Shown piece by piece: positions 20,882 to 29,342 of a DNA stretch of 64,000 bases (positions are counted from its first letter, which is position 1; each line of letters begins with the position of its first letter). The notes beneath the pieces are model-generated. The model did not search any database. It was given only the letters and a program-made list of their open reading frames with translations, and was not told the origin of the DNA. Where the stretch lies: NCBI GenBank assembly GCA_025056355.1, contig JANWWI010000009.1, positions 1 through 64,000 on the forward strand. Reading direction: 5' to 3'. Made by a program: the position numbers and the translations under genes. Origin of the DNA: Casimicrobiaceae bacterium (GTDB lineage: Bacteria > Pseudomonadota > Gammaproteobacteria > Burkholderiales > Casimicrobiaceae).

Positions 20882-21217
20882 ATGGCAAGCGAAAAGATGG
20901 GCATTGCCCTGGGCATGATCGAAACGCGCGGCTTGGTGCCCGCGATTGAGGCCGCCGATGCGATGACCAAAGCTTCGGAGGTGCGGCTGATCGGTCGGCA
21001 GTTTGTCGGCGGCGGTTATGTGACGGTGATGGTGCGCGGTGAGACCGGTGCGGTCAATGCTGCGGTGCGCGCCGGGGCCGATGCGTGCGAGCGCGTGGGC
21101 GATGGCTTGGCTGCGGCACACATCATCGCGCGTCCGCATCCTGAGGTCGAAGCCATTCTTCCGAAGTCGCCAAACGCCGGAGGCAGCGGTCGCGACGCCG
21201 ACGTCTCACGCAGCTAG
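20882..21217 (+). CDS. csoS1: Carboxysome major shell protein CsoS1 (hexamer)
   Basis: A 111-residue single-domain BMC protein. It opens GIALGMIETRGLVPAIEAADAM and continues with KASEVRLIGRQFVGGGYVTVMVRGETGAV, the hexamer signature including the FVGGGYV pore loop. GAGGAG precedes the ATG at 20882. Hexamers tile the shell facets and pass bicarbonate and RuBP. Most alpha-carboxysome loci carry two or three csoS1 copies in a row; only one is here. Confidence 0.97.
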   Translation: MASEKMGIALGMIETRGLVPAIEAADAMTKASEVRLIGRQFVGGGYVTVMVRGETGAVNAAVRAGADACERVGDGLAAAHIIARPHPEVEAILPKSPNAGGSGRDADVSRS

Positions 21218-21323
21218 GCGCGGGCCAGCCCTTGCGCGGACGCAAGCGCTTGTCGGCCGCAGTGCGCCCACTGTGCAGCCAAGATCATGCAAGATCAAGC
21301 GACGATAAACAGGATGGATGATC

Positions 21324-21590
21324 ATGGCGAATTGGCCTGAAGGTTGGCAAGAAATTGCGCGTCCGCCCGCGTTGTTCCGGCGCTACGAGTTTGCCAATTA
21401 CGCACAGACGCGCCGTTATCTCGATTTGCTTGCTGAGGAGTCCGAACGCACTGGTCGCTATCCGGATCTGAGTTTCGGCCCTCGGCATGTGAACGTCACG
21501 ATCGCGCTGGCTGCGGAGGATGAGGCGCTCGTTGCGGCCTTTGCCGTAGCGAGTGATAGCTTCGCTGAGCAGGCGCGCGCGGGTGCATAG
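21324..21590 (+). CDS. Alpha-carboxysome RuBisCO assembly factor acRAF (PCD-like)
   Basis: An 88-residue protein of the pterin-4a-carbinolamine-dehydratase-like fold: W-x-E-I-x-RPPALFRRYEFANYAQTRRYLD, then LSFGPRHVNVTI. Proteins of this type in carboxysome operons act as RuBisCO assembly chaperones rather than dehydratases. The ATG at 21324 has AGGA 9 bases before it; an in-frame ATG at 21318 is only 3 bases from it. It follows csoS1 by 106 bases, its usual neighbourhood. Confidence 0.88.
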   Translation: MANWPEGWQEIARPPALFRRYEFANYAQTRRYLDLLAEESERTGRYPDLSFGPRHVNVTIALAAEDEALVAAFAVASDSFAEQARAGA

Positions 21591-21615
21591 CCAACCTCCA
21601 CTGCCGCTTTCTGCT

Positions 21616-21810
21616 ATGTCAAGAAGCCGTCCTGCCCTGAAGCCTGCAGCGACCACACCTCAAGCGCGCACGCCCACGAAAAACCCAACGGCTTTGCGCG
21701 AGGTCGGGAAGGCTGCCGAGCGCAACACGCACGCGTCGCGTTCAGTGCGCGACCAAGCCGTCTCGGCGCGGTCGACGCTCATGCCTCCCTTGCCGGTTTG
21801 GCCTGATTAG
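21616..21810 (+). CDS. Small basic disordered protein, possible McdB-like carboxysome positioning factor
   Basis: A 64-residue frame rich in Ala, Thr, Pro, Arg and Ser, with no hydrophobic core and therefore probably disordered. It ends PPLPVWPD, with its only Trp third from the C-terminus. McdB proteins of carboxysome loci are small, disordered and have an invariant Trp near the C-terminus, and lie beside acRAF or shell genes; this ORF starts 26 bases after acRAF. Against: no good ribosome-binding site (a GTG at 21583 is another possible start), slightly lower third-position GC, and no McdA ParA-type partner in the window. The coding status is uncertain and the identity is a hypothesis. Confidence 0.4.
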   Translation: MSRSRPALKPAATTPQARTPTKNPTALREVGKAAERNTHASRSVRDQAVSARSTLMPPLPVWPD

Positions 21811-21830
21811 AAAGCTGCGGAGAAGCGCTT

Positions 21831-22778
21831 GTGTCCTGGCCTGCCTCGGCACACCCCCTGAGGGCTACGCAGCGGGTACTGCACCCCGAACGGCGACCGT
21901 TGATCGAGGTTGCGGTCGCAATCGTTCGCGATGCTCAAGGGCGCATCCTCATGGCCGAGCGGCTGCCGCATCAGCTCTCGCCCGGCTACTGGGAATTGCC
22001 AGGCGGCAAGATCGATCCGGGCGAAACACCGCTTGAGGCCGCGCGGCGCGAAACGCTCGAGGAAACCGGGCTCGCGATTGGCGACTTGCGTCCGTTTGTG
22101 CGCTATGAGCATCTCTACCCACTTCGTCGTCTTCGCTTGAATTTCTTCCTCGCAGGCGCGTACAGCGGTCAGGCACACGGACGTGAAGGGCAGCGGATTG
22201 CCTGGGTGAATCCCGTTGCGCCCGAAGTGGCGCCAATCCTCCCTTCGAACTATCGCGCTCTGGCGCTCCTGGGGCTGCCGCGCTTTGGTCGATCAGTCGC
22301 AAGCGATCGTTGGCAGCCAGAGCCGGCCGAGGAGCTGGCCATCGTTCGTCCGGGCAAGCTCTCGAGCGAGATGGCCCTCAGACGGATCCAGCACTTTGCG
22401 TCGAGGGGTTTACGGCCACGCCGGCTTTGGGTGGAGGGGCCGCTTGCGCTGGCGATTGCCGCGCGGGCCGAAGCGCTCGTCAGCCACGAGCCGCCCGAGC
22501 GTTGGCCCGCGCGCCCGTCGGTGCCGCTCTGGGTGGTACGTGTGCAAAGTGCCGAGGCGCTACACCGCTACGCGGCTCTCGGGGCCGATGTTGGGCTGCT
22601 TCCGATGAGTGCGTTTTCGGAGCCCCTTGCAGCCAGCGCCCGCGCGCTGATGCCGGCGGTTTACCTCGAGGCGCGCGCCACGGAGCTCGAGACCGCACAA
22701 GCGCTCGTGCGCCGCCACGGGCTGAGCGGGCACATCCTGCGCGAATGCGGCTGCGGCGGCTGTCGCGGCCCGAGCTAA
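21831..22778 (+). CDS. Nudix hydrolase (MutT-like) fused to a ThiE-like domain
   Basis: A 315-residue two-domain protein. The Nudix domain (about 20-150) has the full box GGKIDPGETPLEAARRETLEETG, that is G-x5-E-x7-RE-x2-EE-x-G. The C-terminal half (about 185-310) resembles the TIM-barrel of thiamine-phosphate synthase, ending in a Cys-rich ECGCGGCRG. MutT/ThiE-like fusions are known in Betaproteobacteria and are thought to clear 8-oxo-dGTP. The start is GTG at 21831 after CGGAGAAG. Its place between acRAF and the SulP gene is unusual and leaves open a role tied to the carboxysome. Confidence 0.82.
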   Translation: MSWPASAHPLRATQRVLHPERRPLIEVAVAIVRDAQGRILMAERLPHQLSPGYWELPGGKIDPGETPLEAARRETLEETGLAIGDLRPFVRYEHLYPLRRLRLNFFLAGAYSGQAHGREGQRIAWVNPVAPEVAPILPSNYRALALLGLPRFGRSVASDRWQPEPAEELAIVRPGKLSSEMALRRIQHFASRGLRPRRLWVEGPLALAIAARAEALVSHEPPERWPARPSVPLWVVRVQSAEALHRYAALGADVGLLPMSAFSEPLAASARALMPAVYLEARATELETAQALVRRHGLSGHILRECGCGGCRGPS

Positions 22779-22803
22779 ACCGAAGCCTCTGGAGTGTCGG
22801 GCC

Positions 22804-25137
22804 ATGGAGGGAATTTCCGTGCATGAGGCTCGCCGCGATCTGCCCGCCTCTGGGTTCGCGGGGCTCAAGCATTGGCGCGACGATTTGGCCGCAGGCATTC
22901 AAGTCGCGCTGCTTTGGACGCCGTTTTCGCTCGGGGTCGCGATCGCCTCAGGGGCGCCGGCCGTGGCCGGGCTTATTTCCGCGATCGTGGCCGGCTTGCT
23001 CTATCCCTTCCTCGGCGGATCGCATGTCACGGTAAGCGGCCCGGCCGCCGCGCTTGCTCCGGTGTTGCTCTGGGGCATGTTGATGCTGGGGGAGGGCGAC
23101 CTGGCCAAAGGCTATCCGCTCGTGCTGGTGGCCATCGTGCTCACCGGCGTGCTGCAAATCATTCTTTCGCTGCTACGAGCCGGACAGTACGCGAGCATGC
23201 TGCCCTCGACCGTGATCGAGGCGATGCTGGCTGCCATCGGCGTCATGATCATCGTGCGGCAGTTGCCGCCGCTGCTGGGTGCGCCTTCGGTGCCAACGAA
23301 AGGGGTGCTCGATGCCCTGGCCAAGCTGCCCGAGCAACTCGTGCAGGCCGATCTGATCGTTGCGGCCATTGGGCTTGCTTCGCTTGCGCTCATGTTTGCG
23401 CTGCGCAACCCACGCCAGATGTGGCTGCGCCGCCTGCCTTCGGCCATCCTCGTTGCCCTCTTCGGCATCGTGGCGGCCTATGCCGCTGGGCTTGATGAAC
23501 GCTTCCTCATCAAGATGCCGACCAACTTCCTCGAAGGCTTCCGGATGCCGGCCTTCGACCAGGCGCTGGCGGCTCCCGAACTGTGGCTGCCGATGCTGCT
23601 CGTGGTTTTTGTCTTCACGATGATTGATGGCGTGGAATCGGTGGCCAGCGTCAAGGCGGTTGACAAGATTGACCCCTGGCGGCGCAAGAGCGATGCCAAC
23701 AAAACCTTGCGCGCGATGGGCATCTGCAATTTGACCTCTGGCATGCTCGGCGGTCTGACCGTGATCCCGAACGCCGTGCCGAGCCGCGCCAACATCGATG
23801 CCGGGGCACGTACGCTCTGGTCGAACTTCTGGAGCGGCGTGCTGCTCGTGCTCTTCGCGGTCGCCTTGCCGTGGTTGCTTGCGCGTATTCCGCTTGCGGC
23901 AATTGCCGGTATTCTCATCTACATCGGTTGGCGATTGTGCGAGCCGGCGCTCATTCGCCGCATGTATTCGATTGGCCTGGATCGATTCGTGGTCTTTATC
24001 GGCACGCTGGCGGCGATCCTGGCCACCGATCTGCTGGTGGGCATGCTGATCGGGGTGGCCATCGAGCTCACCTTGCTCGTTTATTTGCTCATGCCTTCCG
24101 TACGCTATGTGCTGACCGGCAGGCTCGATTGGGCCAGTTCGAATCGGCTGCTCTGGGAAAACTTCTCCGGCATGTTTCGCTCGCCGGTCATTCGCGAGCG
24201 GCTCGAGACCCGCAGCGGACGCCCGCATGCCACCTTCACGATGCGATCGCTCGTGGGGTTCAATCTCCTGCAGCTTCAAAAACGAATTGCGGCCTTGCCG
24301 CCGGGGGCCGGCCTGACGCTGCACTTTACCGAATCGGCCCGGATCATCGATCACACGGCGGTTGAGTATCTACGGGAGCTCGAGGAGGAGTTCGCAGCCG
24401 AAGGGCGACCCTTCGCCATTGAAGGGGAGGAGAATTTCTTCCGCTTCTCGGCGCATCCGCTTGCATCGCGCATGCAAGAGCCGAAGCTGGCGCGCCAGCA
24501 AGCCGATCTGTCCGAACGGGCTCGGCTGCTGGCCGGCTTTGCCGCGCGGCATGGGCTTGCCTTTCGCGCCGAGACCGTGGCCACCATCAACCGGCATGGG
24601 TTTATTTACTTGCAGCGCGGTGCGCAGCGCGAGGAAGCGCACGTGGCAAGCGGCCCGTGGCAGGGCGGCACGCTACGCGTGAGCGACTACAGTCACACCT
24701 CACCGCCGGACTATCACCTCGCACACCGGCACACCCTGTTTGTGTTTGAGTACCCGGCGGGCGAGAACGGCTTCGGGCCCGCCGCGCTCACCCCCGGGCA
24801 CTACCTTGAGCGTTATCTGGTGCAACTGCCGGAGGTCAATAGCGCAGCATTGCCTGAAGGCTACCGCGCCTATGGGGAGGCTGACGCGCTTGAACGTTTG
24901 TTGAGTGAGTCCGTCCGCCAAGCCATTGCGACGCTGGGCGCGGTCTACATTGAATGGCAGCCGAGCGCAATTCTGCTGTTCCGCCCGTTTGTTGCGCTTG
25001 AAAATGAAGAGGCGATCGAAGCGCTTCTGGCCGCCTTTGCACAGGTGGTCTGCGTTGCGCGGGCAGCCCGCGCCGAGGCCAGTCGCATCCAGGCCGACGC
25101 TTCCTCCTCCGTCGAGCAAAGCCTCGCCGTGCGCTGA
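22804..25137 (+). CDS. SulP-family transporter, candidate bicarbonate importer, with extra C-terminal domain
   Basis: A 777-residue protein. About ten to twelve helices fill residues 25-435, with the SulP pattern VSGPAAALAPV and a TMIDGVESVASVKAVDKIDPWRRKSDANK segment. A STAS domain follows (about 470-560). A further 200-odd residues (560-777) carry HRHTLFVFEYPAGENGF and a Glu/Ala-rich helix; I recognise no family there. SulP members near carboxysome genes in chemolithoautotrophs are predicted inorganic-carbon transporters, and the position 25 bases after the Nudix gene supports that. Sulfate is the alternative substrate. Confidence 0.85.
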   Translation: MEGISVHEARRDLPASGFAGLKHWRDDLAAGIQVALLWTPFSLGVAIASGAPAVAGLISAIVAGLLYPFLGGSHVTVSGPAAALAPVLLWGMLMLGEGDLAKGYPLVLVAIVLTGVLQIILSLLRAGQYASMLPSTVIEAMLAAIGVMIIVRQLPPLLGAPSVPTKGVLDALAKLPEQLVQADLIVAAIGLASLALMFALRNPRQMWLRRLPSAILVALFGIVAAYAAGLDERFLIKMPTNFLEGFRMPAFDQALAAPELWLPMLLVVFVFTMIDGVESVASVKAVDKIDPWRRKSDANKTLRAMGICNLTSGMLGGLTVIPNAVPSRANIDAGARTLWSNFWSGVLLVLFAVALPWLLARIPLAAIAGILIYIGWRLCEPALIRRMYSIGLDRFVVFIGTLAAILATDLLVGMLIGVAIELTLLVYLLMPSVRYVLTGRLDWASSNRLLWENFSGMFRSPVIRERLETRSGRPHATFTMRSLVGFNLLQLQKRIAALPPGAGLTLHFTESARIIDHTAVEYLRELEEEFAAEGRPFAIEGEENFFRFSAHPLASRMQEPKLARQQADLSERARLLAGFAARHGLAFRAETVATINRHGFIYLQRGAQREEAHVASGPWQGGTLRVSDYSHTSPPDYHLAHRHTLFVFEYPAGENGFGPAALTPGHYLERYLVQLPEVNSAALPEGYRAYGEADALERLLSESVRQAIATLGAVYIEWQPSAILLFRPFVALENEEAIEALLAAFAQVVCVARAARAEASRIQADASSSVEQSLAVR

Positions 25138-25545
25138 GTTTCGCAGGCAGGCGCCGGTCCCTTGCCCTCCGAGTCACCGGCGTGACCGATGTGGCCTTGG
25201 CGGCCGCTGTCTTTGTCGATCGAGTCGGTCGGGAGCGGACCATGCTTCGGGCCGTTGCCAATTCGGACGGCAACGGTTTGCGGGGAAGGGGCGAAGGATG
25301 CGATCGCTATTGCGCCTACAACCGAGCGTCCCCTCGCTTGGGCCGGCCCCGGGCAGGACCGCGGCCGACGTTTGGGCGAAGAAGAGCTCCGTGAAACACT
25401 TGATCGAGCCGTACTCTGAGCTTCAAGGACCGATGAGCTGCCCGAGCGAGCGGGCGTTGACGGCGTTACCGGTCAAAGCGCGGTCTGCGGGGCTTGACGC
25501 CTGCGCGAAGTTCATTGCCCACGGGCAGAGCGCGCGTCACAACCG
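25138..25545. other. Intergenic stretch, no convincing gene
   Basis: About 400 bases between the SulP gene and the convergent second CbbR gene. Two overlapping short frames (25182-25394 and 25189-25419) read as soluble sequence in part (for example GEEELRETLDRAVL) but neither has a ribosome-binding site; they may be the worn remains of a gene or chance. Confidence 0.4.
25252..25280 (+). terminator. Weak terminator-like hairpin after the SulP gene
   Basis: A perfect 8-bp stem, CCGTTGCC and GGCAACGG, with a 9-base loop is followed by only TTTG. It may end the carboxysome/SulP transcript. The T-tract is short, so confidence is modest. Confidence 0.35.
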
Positions 25546-26475
25546 TCAAAACGCAATCCGTCCGGCAAAGCGTTCGGCGAGCATGCGCTCGCCGTGCTCC
25601 AGCACAAAGTAGCGAAACGCTTCGGCCGGCGGGGCCAGGAGTTTCGAGAGGGTGTGCACACAGTTCCAGGCGCGCACGATCGGTGTGCCTTCGACGGTGA
25701 CGATGAAGAGCTCGCCCCGATCGAGTTCATGTTCGATCGTGTGTAGCGAGACAAAGCCGATGCCGAGGCCCGCCGCCACGGATTGCTTGAGAAGTTCGTT
25801 GCTTGCAATCTCCATCGCGATGCGTGGGGTGAGCCCATGGCGGCGCATGAACTCCTCGAAAAGCGCGCGTGTGCCCGAGCCCGGCTCGCGTACGATGAAG
25901 TCGTAAGCGGCAATGGTGGCCGGGCTTGGATGCCCGATGCGCTCAAGCGCATGCCCGCGAGGCGCGATGAACACATGTGGATGCGCGGCAAACGGTTCGG
26001 CGCGCGTGGCCATCTCTTTGGGCGGACGGCCCATGATGGCCAGATCGACCTCGTTTTCCGAGAGCATGCCGAGCAGCTGTTCCCGATTGCCAAGCGCCAG
26101 GCGCACCTCGATGCCGGGATGTTCTCGTTTGAAGTCCGCCACAAGCCGAGGTACGAAATAGGCCGCAGTGCTCACCATGCCTACGGTCAGCAGCCCCGCC
26201 TCACGTCGGGCCAGACGTGCCGCTGCGTCTTGGGCGTCTTTGAGGGTGGCGAGGATCCGGCGCGCGTAGACCAGCATGTATTCGCCGCCGGTGGTCAGTG
26301 ACAGCCGTCGGCCATCGCGCTCGAACAGCGGCAGACCGATATGCCCCTCGAGCTCCTTGATTTGCATGGAAACCGCAGGCGGCGTCAGATGGAGCGCCTC
26401 CGCGGCGCGCGAAATGCTCAAGTGTTTGGCGACTTCAGAAAAAACGCGCAACTGACGAAAGGTGGCGTTACGCAT
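25546..26475 (-). CDS. cbbR: LysR-family regulator, second CbbR-type protein
   Basis: A 309-residue LysR protein: N-terminal MRNATFRQLRVFSEVAKHLSIS, helix-turn-helix RAAEALHLTPPAVSMQIKELE, and effector-domain FIVREPGSGTRALFEEF as in CbbR. It shares this layout with the regulator at 13226 and is clearly a paralogue. It is read divergently from cbbY, first gene of the Calvin-cycle operon, across 173 bases, so it most likely controls that operon and itself. Confidence 0.86.
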   Translation of the reverse strand: MRNATFRQLRVFSEVAKHLSISRAAEALHLTPPAVSMQIKELEGHIGLPLFERDGRRLSLTTGGEYMLVYARRILATLKDAQDAAARLARREAGLLTVGMVSTAAYFVPRLVADFKREHPGIEVRLALGNREQLLGMLSENEVDLAIMGRPPKEMATRAEPFAAHPHVFIAPRGHALERIGHPSPATIAAYDFIVREPGSGTRALFEEFMRRHGLTPRIAMEIASNELLKQSVAAGLGIGFVSLHTIEHELDRGELFIVTVEGTPIVRAWNCVHTLSKLLAPPAEAFRYFVLEHGERMLAERFAGRIAF

Positions 26476-26570
26476 CGCGCTGTATAGCCTTGGTGCGAAC
26501 AGAGCCGATCGTTGAAGAACTTGTTGCCGGTCAGACTTCAGGAAAGGCTTACGTTTACGTGCAGAAACTC

Positions 26571-26583
26571 TGAATTTACCTTA
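26571..26583. promoter_or_regulatory. Possible CbbR site in front of cbbY
   Basis: TGA-N7-TTA fits the loose TNA-N7-TNA CbbR pattern and lies in an AT-rich patch (about 26549-26585) midway between the second cbbR and cbbY. Nearby TTACGTTTACG and TTACC repeats may be further half-sites. Confidence 0.4.
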
Positions 26584-26648
26584 CGAGAGAATGCGGCTAC
26601 AACATCGCCTGATACGAAAACCGCATAACCTATCCGGACGCTTCCCGC

Positions 26649-27446
26649 ATGCCTGCTCCTCGTGTCACGGCCGCTTCGACGCTTGCGGCGCTCATTTTCG
26701 ATGTCGACGGCACGCTGGCCGACACCGAGCATGCCCATTTGGAGGCTTTCAACGAGGCCTTTGCCGAGTGCGGTCTGCCATGGCGGTGGAGTGTGCCGGA
26801 GTACACCCGGCTTCTCCTCGTCTCCGGCGGCAAGGAGCGCATCCTGCACTACTGGCGCTCGATCGACCCAGAGGCGGCGCAAGCGCCCGAGGCGCCGGCG
26901 CGGGTGGCCGAAATCCACCGCATCAAGACCCGCATTTATGAAAGCAAGGTGGCCGACGGGCAGGTGCCCCTTCGGCCGGGTATTGCAAGGCTGATTGAGG
27001 AGGCACGCCGCGCCCGGCTTCAACTGGCCATTGCCACCACCACCACGCCGGCCAATATCGATGCGCTGCTGCGCAAGCCCTTCGGGCCGCAGTGGCGTTC
27101 GATGTTCGCAGCCATCGGCGATGCCTCGACCTCGCCGGTCAAAAAACCCGATCCGCAGGTTTATCTGGACGTGTTGGCCGCACTCAAGGTGCTGGCTTAT
27201 GAGGCCATTGCCTTCGAAGACTCGGAAAACGGCTTGCGCGCCGCCTCGGCCGCTGGCGTCAGTTGTATCTGCACGCCGACCGCCTTTACCTCGCACCATG
27301 ATTTGTCGCAAGCGCTTGTGGTGGTGCCGCACCTGGGTGACCCGGAGCAGCCGCTTGCGCAGCCCCTTCCGGGGCTTGATCAGCCGTATGTGACGCTTGA
27401 GACCGTTGAGCGCTGGCACCGCGGGGTATTGTTCGAGGCCGGCTGA
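26649..27446 (+). CDS. cbbY: HAD phosphatase CbbY (xylulose-1,5-bisphosphate phosphatase type)
   Basis: A 265-residue HAD hydrolase with motif [11 protein letters not shown] (nucleophile Asp), cap domain, motif II TTTTP region, motif [12 protein letters not shown] and motif [11 protein letters not shown]. CbbY enzymes remove xylulose-1,5-bisphosphate, a misfire product that blocks RuBisCO. First gene of the Calvin operon, divergent from cbbR; rpe follows after 38 bases. Confidence 0.92.
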   Translation: MPAPRVTAASTLAALIFDVDGTLADTEHAHLEAFNEAFAECGLPWRWSVPEYTRLLLVSGGKERILHYWRSIDPEAAQAPEAPARVAEIHRIKTRIYESKVADGQVPLRPGIARLIEEARRARLQLAIATTTTPANIDALLRKPFGPQWRSMFAAIGDASTSPVKKPDPQVYLDVLAALKVLAYEAIAFEDSENGLRAASAAGVSCICTPTAFTSHHDLSQALVVVPHLGDPEQPLAQPLPGLDQPYVTLETVERWHRGVLFEAG

Positions 27447-27484
27447 CTGAGTGCTGTTCGTTTGAATTTGAAGCCCCACGTGCC

Positions 27485-28183
27485 ATGAAGCTGCGTATCG
27501 CCCCCTCGATCCTTTCGGCCGATTTCGCGCGCCTGGGTGAGGAAGTGCGTGCGATCGAAGCCGCCGGTGCCGATCTGGTGCACTTCGATGTGATGGACAA
27601 CCACTATGTGCCGAATTTGACGGTGGGTCCGCTCGTCTGTCAGGCGATTCGGCCGCATGTGACGATCCCGATCGATGTGCACCTGATGGTCGAGCCGGTC
27701 GATGCACTGGTGCCGATGTTTGCCAAGGCGGGCGCCAACATCATCACCTTTCACCCGGAGGCGAGCCGTCATGTGGACCGGACGCTTGCCCTCATTCGCG
27801 ACCAGGGCTGTCAGGCAGGGCTTGTCTTCAATCCAGCCACCCCGCTTGAGTGGATGGACGATGTGATGGACAAGCTCGACATGGTGCTGCTCATGAGCGT
27901 CAATCCAGGCTTTGGCGGCCAGAGCTTCATCGATTCTGCGTTGCCGAAGCTGCGGCGCGCGCGGGCCAAGCTCGACGCCTATGCCGAACGCACGGGGCGG
28001 CGCATCGCCCTGGAAATCGATGGCGGCGTCAAGGTCGACAACATCGGCCGCATCGTGGCGGCCGGGGCTGACACGATTGTGGCTGGCTCGGCCGTTTTTG
28101 GGGCGCCCGATCCGGACGGCGGCTACCGAAGCATTCTGCGCCGCTTGCGTGAAGCAGCGGCATCTCCGCAACCCTCTGCTTGA
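27485..28183 (+). CDS. rpe: Ribulose-phosphate 3-epimerase
   Basis: A 232-residue TIM-barrel enzyme with [46 protein letters not shown] and EIDGGVK, all family signatures with the metal ligands His, Asp, His, Asp. It interconverts ribulose-5-phosphate and xylulose-5-phosphate. Called cbbE when in cbb operons. Confidence 0.97.
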   Translation: MKLRIAPSILSADFARLGEEVRAIEAAGADLVHFDVMDNHYVPNLTVGPLVCQAIRPHVTIPIDVHLMVEPVDALVPMFAKAGANIITFHPEASRHVDRTLALIRDQGCQAGLVFNPATPLEWMDDVMDKLDMVLLMSVNPGFGGQSFIDSALPKLRRARAKLDAYAERTGRRIALEIDGGVKVDNIGRIVAAGADTIVAGSAVFGAPDPDGGYRSILRRLREAAASPQPSA

Positions 28184-28190
28184 TTTGCCT

Positions 28191-29288
28191 ATGACACACT
28201 CGGGACGCTGGACGCTGACGCGTTACTTGATTGAAGAACGTCGCCGCTTTCCAAACGCAAGCGGTGAGCTCAATGCCTTGATCCTGGACATCTCGCTTGC
28301 CTGCAAGGCCATCGCCCGCATCGTCTCTTTCGGCAAACTCGACGATGCCGTGGGTCTGCCGCAGCCGCCGCATGAGGCCGGGCAGATCAACGTCCAGGGA
28401 GAAGAGCAAAAACCGCTTGATGTGCTCTCCAACGAGCTCTTCTTGCGGATGAATGAGTGGAACGGACACCTGGCCGGGATGGTCAGCGAGGAGATGGAGG
28501 AGCCGTTCCAGATCCCGACCAACTATCCGCGCGGCAAGTATCTGCTGGTGTTCGATCCGCTCGATGGATCGAGCAACATCGATGTGAATGTGTCGGTCGG
28601 TTCGATCTTTTCGATCCTGCGGGCGCCTGAGGAGGTGGTGGCCACCGGTCGAGATGTCCGCGCCGAGGACTTTCTGCAGCCCGGCACCGCGCAAGTGGCC
28701 GCCGGCTACGCCATCTACGGACCCAGCACCCAACTGGTGCTCACCGTGGGCAACGGGGTGGCGGTCTTTACGCTGCATCCGACCCTGGGCGAATTCGTGC
28801 TCACGGCCGACAAGGTGCGTGTGCCGGAGGACACCAAGGAGTTTGCGATCAATACCTCGAACAGCCGCTTCTGGGAGCCGCCGATCAAGCGCTATGTGGA
28901 TGAGTGCTTGGCCGGCAAGACCGGCCCGCGCGGCAAGGACTTCAACATGCGCTGGATCGCCTCGATGGTGGCCGAGGCGCACCGCATCCTCATGCGCGGC
29001 GGAGTGTTCATGTATCCGCGCGACACCAAGGACCCAACCAAGGCCGGGCGATTGCGGCTGCTCTATGAAGCCAACCCGGTGGGCATGATCATGGAGCAGG
29101 CCGGCGGTCGCGCCTCAACCGGCCGGCAGCCCGTGCTCGGCGTGCAGCCGAGCTCGCTGCACCAGCGCATTGGGCTTGTGTTTGGCTCCAAAAACGAGGT
29201 CGAACGCATCGAGCGCTATCACAACGAACCCGAACCCGCGGTGCCGCCCGCGCCGCTTTTCGGTGAGCGCTCGCTCTTTCGTGCTTGA
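28191..29288 (+). CDS. fbp: Fructose-1,6-bisphosphatase, class I
   Basis: A 365-residue class I enzyme. The metal-binding motif [12 protein letters not shown] is present, with the [14 protein letters not shown] region and the C-terminal [12 protein letters not shown] and KLRLLYE-like segments. It makes fructose-6-phosphate in RuBP regeneration and gluconeogenesis. The ATG at 28191 ([15 protein letters not shown]) is 7 bases after rpe; the frame runs upstream within rpe but that is a shadow. The cbb name is cbbF. Confidence 0.96.
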   Translation: MTHSGRWTLTRYLIEERRRFPNASGELNALILDISLACKAIARIVSFGKLDDAVGLPQPPHEAGQINVQGEEQKPLDVLSNELFLRMNEWNGHLAGMVSEEMEEPFQIPTNYPRGKYLLVFDPLDGSSNIDVNVSVGSIFSILRAPEEVVATGRDVRAEDFLQPGTAQVAAGYAIYGPSTQLVLTVGNGVAVFTLHPTLGEFVLTADKVRVPEDTKEFAINTSNSRFWEPPIKRYVDECLAGKTGPRGKDFNMRWIASMVAEAHRILMRGGVFMYPRDTKDPTKAGRLRLLYEANPVGMIMEQAGGRASTGRQPVLGVQPSSLHQRIGLVFGSKNEVERIERYHNEPEPAVPPAPLFGERSLFRA

Positions 29289-29342
29289 GGCATCTCAAGG
29301 ACGCCCAGAGTTCAATCGCTAGTGGTTATCTCTCGCACCGCC

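Noticed and set aside
25182-25419. Overlapping small frames after the SulP gene
   Set aside because: No ribosome-binding site and no agreement on frame; at most a gene remnant, so described only as intergenic.
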